From NCBI GenBank assembly GCA_028821195.1, contig JAPPHB010000032.1, positions 1 through 64,000 on the forward strand: DNA of 64,000 nt, written 5' to 3'. The stretch comes from Gammaproteobacteria bacterium (lineage in GTDB: Bacteria; Gemmatimonadota; Gemmatimonadetes; Longimicrobiales; Gaopeijiaceae). Every line of letters starts with the position of its first letter. Within the stretch, counting starts at the first letter, position 1. Under the pieces are notes generated by a model. That model made no database searches. It saw only the letters and a program-made list of their open reading frames with translations, and was not told the DNA's origin. Positions 50,132 to 58,399 of this stretch are shown here, piece by piece. Both the position numbers and the translations under genes were made by a program.

Positions 50132-52309
50132 ATGATCCATATGGCACCTGACACCCGAACATTACCACCCGACGCCCCCGCCGGCGGCCGCAGAAAGGTC
50201 CCGGTCGACGGGCTCGCCCTTACCTCGACCCAGCTGATCGAGTTCTACCGCATCATGGTGACCTCGCGCGGCATCGACGACCGCGAGATCACGCTCAAGC
50301 GTCAGAACAAGACCTTCTTTCAGATCTCGAGCGCCGGCCACGAGGCCATCGGCGTGGCCATGGCCGCCCGCCTGAGGCCCGCTCACGACTGGTTCTACCT
50401 GTACTACCGCGACCGGTCGCTCTCCCTGGCGCTGGGCCAGACCCCGTACGAGCACTTCCTGCAGGCCGTGGCCGCCGAGGCCGATCCCGCATCGGGCGGG
50501 CGCCAGATGCCGTGCCATTTCTGCGACCCCCGCCTCAACATCACGAGCATGTCGTCTCCGACCGGAACGCAGTTCCTGCAGGCCGTGGGATGCGCCGAGG
50601 GCGGCCGCCGGGCTGCCGGGCTGCCGGGAATGCGGAAGCGCGTGGGGCAGGTGGAGGAGGACGAAGTCGTGCTCGTTTCGGCCGGAGAGGGCGCCACCTC
50701 CGAAGGCGAGTTCTGGGAAGCGCTCAACACCGCCTGCACGCTCAAGCTCCCCGTCATCTTCCTGATAGAGGACAACGGCTACGCGATCTCGGTGCCGGTG
50801 GAGGTGCAGACCGCCGGAGGCAGCATATCCGTGCTGGCATCGTCCTTCCCGGATCTGTTCATCGCCAAATGCGACGGCACCGATGTCATCGACAGCTACA
50901 AGGCGAGCCGCGCCGCGGTGCACCACTGTCGGCGGGGCCGGGGACCGGCGCTCGTGCACGCCTTCACGATCCGGCCCTACTCGCACTCGATGTCAGACGA
51001 CGAGCGCGCGTACCGAACGGTGGAAGAGCGCTTCGCGGAAGAGGAAAAGGATCCACTGACTCGCACCCGGCAGCTGCTGCTTGACCTCAAGGTCGCCACA
51101 GGCGAGCAGCTCGACCGCATCGAGACAGAGGCGCATGCCGCGGTGCGAGAGGCTGCCGCCCGGGCGCTGGAACGTCCCCAGCCTCCGCCGGAACGGGCAC
51201 TCGTCAACCTCTACTCCGAGACCGCGCCGCCCACGGAGCCGCGATTCGACACCGAGGCTTCAGCGAAGTTCGACCGTGGAAGCAAGAAACTGACCATGGT
51301 CGACCTCATCAACCGCTGCCTCGGCGACGAAATGGAGCGGGACCCGCGCATCGTCGTCTTCGGTCAGGACGTAGCCGACGCTTCGCGCGCGGAAGCCCTC
51401 GAGCAGGTGCAGGGCAAAGGCGGGGTCTTCAAGGTGACCCACGGCCTCCAGAAGCGTTTCGGCAGCGACCGGATCTTCAACTCGCCGCTCGCCGAGGCCA
51501 ACATCGTCGGGCGCGCGATCGGGATGGCGGCCCGCGGGCTCAAGCCCGTCGTCGAGATCCAGTTTTTCGACTACATCTGGCCGGCGTTCATGCAGATCCG
51601 CAACGAGCTGGCCACGATGCGCTACCGCTCCAACAGCGCGTTCGATGCGCCCGTGGTCATCCGGGTGCCCTTCGGCGGCTATCTCACGGGCGGAGGCATC
51701 TACCACTCGCAGACGGGGGCTTCCCTGTTCACGCACACGCCGGGGCTGCGCGTCGTGCTTCCTTCGAACGCGCTCGACGCCAGCGGGCTCCTGCGCACCG
51801 CGATCCGGTGCGACGATCCCGTCGTCTTCCTGGAGCACAAGCACCTGTACCGGCAGGTCTACAACAAGAGTGCGGAGCCCGGAAGGGACTTCATGATCCC
51901 CTTCGGGAAGGCGCGCGTCGCGCGCGAGGGCCCGGACCTCACCATCGTGACCTGCGGGGCGCTGGTGAAGCGCAGTCTGGACGCGGCCCGCGTGGCGTCG
52001 GAGCGGGACGGCATCGAGGCCGAGATCGTGGATCTGCGCAGCCTGTCGCCCTTCGACATGGACGCCGTCGCCACGTCGGTGCGCAAGACCAACCGCGTGC
52101 TGGTGGCCTACGAGGACGGGCTCTCGTGGGGCTACGGCGCCGAGATCGCGGCCCGGGTCGCCGACGAACTCTTCGAGTGGCTGGACGCGCCGGTGCGGCG
52201 AATCGCCTCCAGGGACTGCTGGGTCGCGTACGCGCCTCAGCTCGAGGAGGTCATCCTCCCGCAGGTGCCCGATGTCGTGTCGGCGATCCGGGAGCTGGCG
52301 GCGTTCTGA
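50132..52309 (+). CDS. 2-oxo acid dehydrogenase E1, fused alpha and beta subunits
   Basis: E1 decarboxylates 2-oxo acids with thiamine diphosphate and hands the acyl group to lipoyl E2. The 725-residue product joins an E1 alpha-like half ([13 protein letters not shown], the TPP motif [17 protein letters not shown]...EDN, SHSMSDD) to an E1 beta-like half ([59 protein letters not shown]). The sequence is closest in pattern to branched-chain 2-oxoisovalerate dehydrogenase or a bacterial acetoin/pyruvate-type fusion. No E2 or E3 gene is present. The start is uncertain: ATG at 50132 or 50141 (MAPDTR), neither with a strong ribosome site. Confidence 0.9.
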   Translation: MIHMAPDTRTLPPDAPAGGRRKVPVDGLALTSTQLIEFYRIMVTSRGIDDREITLKRQNKTFFQISSAGHEAIGVAMAARLRPAHDWFYLYYRDRSLSLALGQTPYEHFLQAVAAEADPASGGRQMPCHFCDPRLNITSMSSPTGTQFLQAVGCAEGGRRAAGLPGMRKRVGQVEEDEVVLVSAGEGATSEGEFWEALNTACTLKLPVIFLIEDNGYAISVPVEVQTAGGSISVLASSFPDLFIAKCDGTDVIDSYKASRAAVHHCRRGRGPALVHAFTIRPYSHSMSDDERAYRTVEERFAEEEKDPLTRTRQLLLDLKVATGEQLDRIETEAHAAVREAAARALERPQPPPERALVNLYSETAPPTEPRFDTEASAKFDRGSKKLTMVDLINRCLGDEMERDPRIVVFGQDVADASRAEALEQVQGKGGVFKVTHGLQKRFGSDRIFNSPLAEANIVGRAIGMAARGLKPVVEIQFFDYIWPAFMQIRNELATMRYRSNSAFDAPVVIRVPFGGYLTGGGIYHSQTGASLFTHTPGLRVVLPSNALDASGLLRTAIRCDDPVVFLEHKHLYRQVYNKSAEPGRDFMIPFGKARVAREGPDLTIVTCGALVKRSLDAARVASERDGIEAEIVDLRSLSPFDMDAVATSVRKTNRVLVAYEDGLSWGYGAEIAARVADELFEWLDAPVRRIASRDCWVAYAPQLEEVILPQVPDVVSAIRELAAF

Positions 52310-52357
52310 GGCTCCGTCTCCGGACCTGGTCCCGGAACGAGGCGCGGTTCGACTACT

Positions 52358-53593
52358 TCAGTAGATCTGGAGCCCCGGATCGACCTGCCGAGCCCAGGCG
52401 TTGATCCCCCCCTCCATGTTCAGCACGTCGCGGTACCCCGCCCGCCAGAGCTGATTCGCCACGTCGCCGCTGCGGACGCCGGTGCGGCAGTGGACGATGA
52501 TCTGGCGCTCGCGCGGGATCTCGTCGAGACGGGCACCCACTTCGCCCATGGGAATCAGTACCGCGCCCTGAGGCGCGAGGTTTGAGATGTCCCATTCGTA
52601 GGTCTCGCGCACATCCAGGAGGAAGGGCGAGGCCTCGCCCCGCAGGCGGGCGCTGGCCTCCAGTACGTCGATGCCTCCGGGTCCCGCCGGTTCACGGCCT
52701 TCCTCGTTCGCGGGGTGGGTCATGGGTTCAGCCTCCGGCTCGACGCCGCAGAAGAGTTCGTAGTCGATGAGTTCGGTCTGTGTGGGGCTGTCGCTGCATA
52801 CCGGGCAGGCGGGATCGCGCCGGACGGAGACCTCGCGCCACTCCAGTTCCAGCCCGTCGAAGATGAGCAGCCGCCCCGCAAGCGGACTTCCCTGCCCGAG
52901 GATCAGCTTCACGGTCTCGAGCGCCTGGAGCGAGCCCACCACTCCCGGAACGACCCCAAGGACTCCCCCTTCGGCGCAGTTGGGCACCAGGCCAGGCGGG
53001 GGCGGCTCGCGGAAAAGGCACCGGTAGCAGGGACCGCCATCGGTGGCGAACACCGACACCTGCCCCTCCCAGCGGTGCACTGAGCCGTACACGTTGGGCT
53101 TGCCGAGCATCACGCAGGCGTCGTTCACCAGGTAGCGCGTCGGGAAGTTGTCGGTGCCGTCCACGACCACGTCGTAGTCGGCCAGCACGGACAGGGCGTT
53201 GCCGCTGCTCAGCCTGGCGTCGTGGGCGACGACCTGGACATGGGGGTTGGTTTCGGCGAGCCGGTCGCGGGCGGAGTCGAGCTTCAGCCGGCCCACGTCG
53301 GATTCCCCGTGCAGGATCTGACGCTGCAGGTTGGTCGCGTCGACTTCGTCGAAGTCCACGAGCCCGAGCGTGCCCACCCCTGCCGCGGCCAGATAGAGCG
53401 CCACCGGCGATCCGAGTCCTCCCGCGCCCACCACGAGCACTCGGGCCGACTTGAGGCTGCGCTGACCGGCGAGGCCGACCTCGGGCAGGACCAGGTGCCG
53501 GGCGTAGCGGAGCAGTTCGGGGGGCGACAGCCGGTTCGACGCCGCCTGGGGACCGTTCCGGCCCCGCTGTCCCTCGGAAACTTGCGTCCTCAT
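52358..53593 (-). CDS. MoeB/ThiF-type adenylyltransferase with rhodanese domain (MoeZ-like)
   Basis: Such fusions adenylate the C-terminus of a ubiquitin-like sulfur carrier and transfer sulfur from a rhodanese cysteine. The 411-residue product has the E1-like nucleotide fold (VLVVGAGGLGSPVALYLA, GLVDFDEVDATNLQRQI, VDGTDNFPTRYLVNDA) and the zinc pairs CYRC and CPVC. The C-terminal rhodanese domain has active-site VHCRTGVRSGDVANQL. It serves molybdopterin, thiamine or cysteine synthesis, depending on its carrier protein, which is not in the window. The ATG overlaps the DUF2723 gene stop (ATGA). Confidence 0.92.
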   Translation of the reverse strand: MRTQVSEGQRGRNGPQAASNRLSPPELLRYARHLVLPEVGLAGQRSLKSARVLVVGAGGLGSPVALYLAAAGVGTLGLVDFDEVDATNLQRQILHGESDVGRLKLDSARDRLAETNPHVQVVAHDARLSSGNALSVLADYDVVVDGTDNFPTRYLVNDACVMLGKPNVYGSVHRWEGQVSVFATDGGPCYRCLFREPPPPGLVPNCAEGGVLGVVPGVVGSLQALETVKLILGQGSPLAGRLLIFDGLELEWREVSVRRDPACPVCSDSPTQTELIDYELFCGVEPEAEPMTHPANEEGREPAGPGGIDVLEASARLRGEASPFLLDVRETYEWDISNLAPQGAVLIPMGEVGARLDEIPRERQIIVHCRTGVRSGDVANQLWRAGYRDVLNMEGGINAWARQVDPGLQIY

Positions 53594-55830
53594 CCGGCAC
53601 CAGGCTCCACTTCGGGAATCACCCGGTATCCGCCCTGCATGGTGACGCCGAACGCTTCCATGTCGGCGCGGTACCGGGCCAGTTCGTCCGCCGGGAGCCC
53701 GGCCGCGGAACCCCGGTCGAACAGCACGCGGCTGAAGTGAAAGTAGTAGTAGGGAATGTTCAGGGTGGTGCGGTCGGCCCAGATATCGCGATAGCGGAGG
53801 CTGCGGGCCATCATCACCTCGCTGGAGAGCCGCCGCGTGCGCTCCAGATCGACCCATTCCCCGCCCAGGGCGGGGTCGGTCCTGACGAAACGCCCGTCCG
53901 TTTCGATGTCCCGCAGAACGAGCCGGGTCGCGAGCCCCTGCCGGACCCCGAAGTCGTGCAGGCCCAGCGAGCGGATGATCCCCCCGGTCCATGCGAAGTA
54001 GATGGGCCGCTCGGCGATGCTGTCGCGAATGATCGCCAGCGCCACCTGGTCCCCCCGGTCGAGGTAGGTGCCGCGCGGGTACTGCACCACGACGGGTCCC
54101 AGGCGAACGTTCGCGTCCTGCGGAGTGGCGGCCCCCTGGATCCGGTCGATCTCCGCGGGTGCGAGCGAGAGCACCGGGCGACTGGGCACCTCGCGCGCAG
54201 GATAAAGGCCGGCCACGCGCTCGTCGGGCTCGAAGGGCCGTTGCCGATCCGGCCCGGTGAGTTCCTGCAGCTGCCGGGGATACCACTGCGTGAACAGGTA
54301 CTGTCCCACGATGACGGTGACATCCCTCCGGATTCCCTCCACTTCCTGGAGATACCAGAGCGGGAAGGTATCGTTGTCTCCGTTGGTGAACAGGACGCTG
54401 TAGGGCTCGACGCTCTGAAGCAGATCGTACGCCCAGTCGCGGGCCGCGTAGTCGCCGGCGCGGCTCGCCCAGCGCCAGTTGGCCGCCAGCGGCGTCAGCG
54501 CGATCAGCGCCGCCAGGAACGTCACGATCCCCACCGCCAGCCGTGCTCCTGCCACGCGCGCCCGGCTTCCCGTGACCGGGCTCGTCCGCCTCAGCCCACG
54601 CGCGGCCATGTGCCAGATACCGGTTAGCCCGATCCCCGCCAGCACGCCCCACACGATGAACCCGGCGATGTAGAAGTAGTCCCGCTCGCGCACCTCGTGC
54701 AGGTCCGGGTCGGCGATCTCGGGCGCCAGCGAATAGCCGTACTTGAAGTTCAGGTAGATCACGAGCGCGACCGTCACGGTCATCGTCAATGTCGCCATGT
54801 AGGCGAACAGCTGCCTGTCGGTGCGCCGGATGACGAGCAGGCCGAACAGGCCCAGGACGAGGAAGACCCCGGTGACGGGAGCCCTCGTGCCGCTCGGTAC
54901 CGGAGTGGGATCCAGCCCGCGCGCCCACTGCCAGTCGAAGTACTGGAAATAGTTCTGGAACTGCGCGGACAGGGGCGACTGGCGCTGGGTCAGAGGCGGC
55001 GGCGCGTACTGGTCCCGCTGAAGAACCGAGGCGAGCCTGGGACAACCCGCGTTCCCGGCGGTAAGCACGGCGGCCGCGACCCCGCCGGGGGACTCGCAGA
55101 GCGGGTCGCCCTCGTTGATCACCGGGCGCTGGGCGGCCCGAATCGGCAGGAACACGTTGAAGGACAGGCCGACCACGACGAGAGGGAGCGCGCGCATCCA
55201 CAGGTCGCGGCGCAAGAGCACCCTCGGGGCCGTCATGAGCAGCATCAGGCCCAGGGCCGGCACGGGCAGGAGCGACATGGTGTGGTTGGACCAGCCCAGG
55301 ATCATCAGGTAGCCCGCCACCAGCAGGAGGCGCCCACTCCCTGGTTCGCCGCGCCGGTCGCGCCAGCGCACCGACAGCCAGGTCACCGCTGCGATCACCA
55401 GCACGCTGACCGTGTAGACCTTCTCGTTGACCACGGACTGGTTCCACACGGTAAACGCCGTGGCGCCCAGCACCGCGCTCGCCGCCGCCCCCACCAGCGC
55501 CCGCCGGTGGTCGCCCAGCAGCCCCCATGCGATGCGGTGGGCCACCAGGAAGAAGAACCCGCCCGCGGCGGCGGAAGTGAACGCGGCCAGCAGGTTCACC
55601 CGCACCGCGACCGGAAGCCCCAGCGGCGACAGCAGGACGATCCACACCCTCGCCAGCACCACGAAGAGCGGGTTCCCGGGCGGATGCGGGATCCCGAGAA
55701 TGTACCCGGTCGCGATGTACTCGCTCGTGTCCCAGAACGCCGTGGTGGGAGCCAGCGTGACGACGTACAGGAGGAAGATCGCCGCGGCGGCGATGACGGC
55801 GGCGAGGTAGGGCGGGCGGTGCTCGTTCAT
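53590..55830 (-). CDS. DUF2723 integral membrane protein, glycosyltransferase-like
   Basis: The 746-residue product has about eleven hydrophobic helices in the first 450 residues and a soluble C-terminal domain. The DUF2723 signature is visible: APTTAFWDTSEYIATGYILG followed by IPHPPGNPLFVVLARV. Aspartate/glutamate in the first loop and the overall shape resemble dolichyl-phosphate-mannose protein mannosyltransferases (GT39/GT83-like), so it may transfer a sugar from a lipid carrier to proteins or lipids at the periplasmic face. That is an inference. NGDNDTFPLWYLQEVEGIRRDVTV in the C-domain is a conserved DUF2723 stretch. The gene is coupled to the MoeZ-like gene and follows the barrel-like gene by 23 bases. 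Confidence 0.88.
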   Translation of the reverse strand: MNEHRPPYLAAVIAAAAIFLLYVVTLAPTTAFWDTSEYIATGYILGIPHPPGNPLFVVLARVWIVLLSPLGLPVAVRVNLLAAFTSAAAGGFFFLVAHRIAWGLLGDHRRALVGAAASAVLGATAFTVWNQSVVNEKVYTVSVLVIAAVTWLSVRWRDRRGEPGSGRLLLVAGYLMILGWSNHTMSLLPVPALGLMLLMTAPRVLLRRDLWMRALPLVVVGLSFNVFLPIRAAQRPVINEGDPLCESPGGVAAAVLTAGNAGCPRLASVLQRDQYAPPPLTQRQSPLSAQFQNYFQYFDWQWARGLDPTPVPSGTRAPVTGVFLVLGLFGLLVIRRTDRQLFAYMATLTMTVTVALVIYLNFKYGYSLAPEIADPDLHEVRERDYFYIAGFIVWGVLAGIGLTGIWHMAARGLRRTSPVTGSRARVAGARLAVGIVTFLAALIALTPLAANWRWASRAGDYAARDWAYDLLQSVEPYSVLFTNGDNDTFPLWYLQEVEGIRRDVTVIVGQYLFTQWYPRQLQELTGPDRQRPFEPDERVAGLYPAREVPSRPVLSLAPAEIDRIQGAATPQDANVRLGPVVVQYPRGTYLDRGDQVALAIIRDSIAERPIYFAWTGGIIRSLGLHDFGVRQGLATRLVLRDIETDGRFVRTDPALGGEWVDLERTRRLSSEVMMARSLRYRDIWADRTTLNIPYYYFHFSRVLFDRGSAAGLPADELARYRADMEAFGVTMQGGYRVIPEVEPGAG

Positions 55831-55853
55831 CTCACTGGGCCGGGAATCCGCAG

Positions 55854-57446
55854 TCAGCTCCCCGGCACCTCGAAGCCTTCGCTGCTTTCAACCGTGGCCC
55901 CCGACTCCAGATCGGTCAGTCTCAGACGGAGCGAATAGATACCGGGTTCGGGCTGAACGAGGAAGAGGTCCAGGGCGAGCGCGAGGGGGAGCCGATCCCC
56001 GTCTCGCTCGAGAACCAGACGCCCTTCCGAATCCACCCGGGCCTCGTCCAGCCCGGGCCGGACGCGCATCATCCGGCCATCGGCATCGAACACCTCTACC
56101 GTTATCGCGTAGCGGTAGGTCCCCTGGGGGTCGGCCCCGAGCCCGCGCGCGGCCCCGGACAGCCGCAGGCTTCCGTCGCTTCCGCTTTGGACGGCGAGCC
56201 GGGAAAGCTCGAGCCTGCGCACTTCGACGGCTTTCGGAACCCGTCCCTCCCGCTGCACCATGCCGCGGATGCGGCCGTACGCCCGCAACAGCTCCGTGTC
56301 TCCGGGATTCATGTTGAGCGCACGTTCGAGATTGGCCAGCGTTTGGTCGCGCACCGTGGGATCGAACTCGGCGCGCGGAGCCTGCAGCAGCGCCAGTGCG
56401 CGCCATGCGAGACCGTCGTGCGGCACCAGCGCGACACGCTGCCCGAGGGAGGCGATCGCGCGCGCCGTATCCCCTGCCGCCGCGGTTTCCAGCGCGGCCT
56501 CGACCGCCGGGTCGACGACCGCGACATCGACCCGTTCCGGCAGCACCCGCACCACGTCCCGCCGCGGGGGCGCCCAGGAAAAGACGTACTCGAAGCCGGC
56601 GCTCAGACTCATCTGGTGCGCGGTGAACGGCGCCAGGCTGAAGGCGACCCGTTCGCTGGAGATCGATTTTACGTCGTCGCGCTCCTGGGCCGCCAGCTGG
56701 GCCGTGTTGACCGGGATCACCAGGTCCCGGAACGAGAAACGGAGCGCCGAATTCTCCCCGATGGGGACGCGCAGCGATGCCCCCAGATCGAGTCCCCACG
56801 ACGTGGACGTGCGCGAGGTCCACTCGATCTCCCCGGGATATTGCGCATCCATCTGCGCGAACGCGTCGCGATGTCCCGGCGACAGGTCGATGGTCTGCGT
56901 GAGTGCGACGGTGCCCAGGTTGTACGACAGCAGGCCCCGCCCGCGGTCCCACTCCGACAGCTTCATGCCGAGGCCGAAGCCGACGCCGTAGTAGTTCGTG
57001 CTGCGCGAAATGTCCTCGGGCGGTGAGAGCGCACCGGAATAGCGCGCGACGGTTCCCGAGTGGCCGGCGAGGAGCGTCAGGTAGAGGCCCGCGCCCCCGA
57101 CGGGATTGTGCCGCAGCACCACTCGCGCCTCCGGGCCCAGGCTGGCGGTCTCCTTCCAGCGCGTCTGGCTCGGCAGGTCGGCGAGGGTCTTCCGGGTGAC
57201 GAATTCATCGTACAGGGTCCCCACCAGACGCGAGCCCAGGCTGCCCTCCACGGACCAGCGGGGCTCCTGGCGGATGATCGCGGCCTCCTCCTGGCCCGCA
57301 AGTACCGCGGGTGTGGACGCGGCAGACGTCAGGAGCACCAGCAGAATGCCGGAAGGTGTTGGATGGCGCGCGCATCGCCGGTCACGAGACGTGGCGCTGT
57401 CGCCTGCGCGCTTCTGCAATCCTCGACGTTGAATCCATCCCCTCAT
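55854..57446 (-). CDS. outer-membrane beta-rich protein with TPR-like segment, unknown function
   Basis: The 530-residue product probably has a signal peptide (SGILLVLLTSAASTPAVLAGQ), preceded by a basic region. Residues up to about 290 alternate short amphipathic strands (LYLTLLAGHSGTVARYSG, YYGVGFGLGMKL, GLLSYNLGTVALTQTIDLS, SALRFSFRDLVIPVN), as in outer-membrane barrels. A TPR-like helical stretch follows (AIASLGQRVALVPHDGLAWRALALLQ, LANLERALNMNPGDTELL), then a C-terminal beta domain. The start is uncertain between ATG at 57446 and a GTG at 57491. It sits between the DUF4249 lipoprotein and DUF2723 genes and could be part of that envelope set. Confidence 0.65.
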   Translation of the reverse strand: MRGWIQRRGLQKRAGDSATSRDRRCARHPTPSGILLVLLTSAASTPAVLAGQEEAAIIRQEPRWSVEGSLGSRLVGTLYDEFVTRKTLADLPSQTRWKETASLGPEARVVLRHNPVGGAGLYLTLLAGHSGTVARYSGALSPPEDISRSTNYYGVGFGLGMKLSEWDRGRGLLSYNLGTVALTQTIDLSPGHRDAFAQMDAQYPGEIEWTSRTSTSWGLDLGASLRVPIGENSALRFSFRDLVIPVNTAQLAAQERDDVKSISSERVAFSLAPFTAHQMSLSAGFEYVFSWAPPRRDVVRVLPERVDVAVVDPAVEAALETAAAGDTARAIASLGQRVALVPHDGLAWRALALLQAPRAEFDPTVRDQTLANLERALNMNPGDTELLRAYGRIRGMVQREGRVPKAVEVRRLELSRLAVQSGSDGSLRLSGAARGLGADPQGTYRYAITVEVFDADGRMMRVRPGLDEARVDSEGRLVLERDGDRLPLALALDLFLVQPEPGIYSLRLRLTDLESGATVESSEGFEVPGS

Positions 57447-57559
57447 TCCTAATGATGGACGTGTCCGATGGCGTGGGACAAGGTTGGCCACGTGCCCAAT
57501 GATCGGTCGAGCCTCTGCCAGACTGCCCCCGGCCGGTCCGCGATTCGTTCAGGACGTGG

Positions 57560-58387
57560 TCACCGCACCTCGAAGAACGCGCTGTCGGCGCTGAACGCCG
57601 AGAACACGCCCAGCGCCCCCCGGACATTCGATGGGGGTTCGTTGAGATCCCGGGAATCCTGGTTGAGGCCTTCGTAGAGGTCGGCGTACTCCTGGTTGAC
57701 CCGGTAGAGCTTCACCCGATGGCGGCCGAACCAGGACAGCGAGCGGGCGCTGACGAGCGCGCTGTCACCCGCGGTCGGGCGCTGGACGAAGCGCCGCGCG
57801 AACCCTCCCCCGAACGGGCTCTCGGCAAAGGGCGTCGGATCCGCCTCGATATTGTCGACCACGACATAGTGAAGCGCGCTGGCCGAGTTCTCCCAGCGCG
57901 CCACCAGCGCGTCGTCCGCTCCCGGCTGGAAGCCGCCGCCCCGGACGCCGAACTGCGGGGGCGCCATGACGGTCGCCGACAGCGACAACCCCTGCGGCGG
58001 GACCGGAACGACCGTCTCCGCAGTCGCCGTGCGGCCACCGTGGGAGGCTTCCAGAGCGAAGACATCTCCGACTTCGACCAGAAGGTCGTCACCGGGATAG
58101 TGATACCGGCCCGGCTCACCCTCCGAGGGGGCCAGGTCGTACCGTTCCCCGTCGCGGGAGATGGCGATGCGCGCGTCCGAGATCGGGGCGGCGACCGTGG
58201 TGGAGTCGGCGTCGATGGGGAGCACGCCCGTCACGGTGACCTCGGTGACGGGCTCCCCGGCGAAGAGAAACGCCTGCACGACGAAGGTGTCCGGAATCTC
58301 GGGCGCGAAGGCCAGATCGTCGTCGCAGGCGGCGGCCGCGCCAAGCGCAAGAGCCGCGATGAACGAAGAGGCGATTCTGTTGCTCAT
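57560..58387 (-). CDS. DUF4249-like lipoprotein
   Basis: The 275-residue product starts MSNRIASSFIAALALGAAAACDDD, a signal peptide with lipobox cysteine at 21. The mature part is a beta-rich, carboxypeptidase-like domain: FVVQAFLFAGEPVTEVTVTG near the start is typical of DUF4249, as are the later immunoglobulin-like strands. In Bacteroidota, DUF4249 lipoproteins accompany TonB receptors; here the gene is 12 bases after one. It may be the surface-exposed partner that captures substrate. GGAG lies seven bases ahead of the ATG. Confidence 0.82.
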   Translation of the reverse strand: MSNRIASSFIAALALGAAAACDDDLAFAPEIPDTFVVQAFLFAGEPVTEVTVTGVLPIDADSTTVAAPISDARIAISRDGERYDLAPSEGEPGRYHYPGDDLLVEVGDVFALEASHGGRTATAETVVPVPPQGLSLSATVMAPPQFGVRGGGFQPGADDALVARWENSASALHYVVVDNIEADPTPFAESPFGGGFARRFVQRPTAGDSALVSARSLSWFGRHRVKLYRVNQEYADLYEGLNQDSRDLNEPPSNVRGALGVFSAFSADSAFFEVR

Positions 58388-58399
58388 GGTGATTCTCCT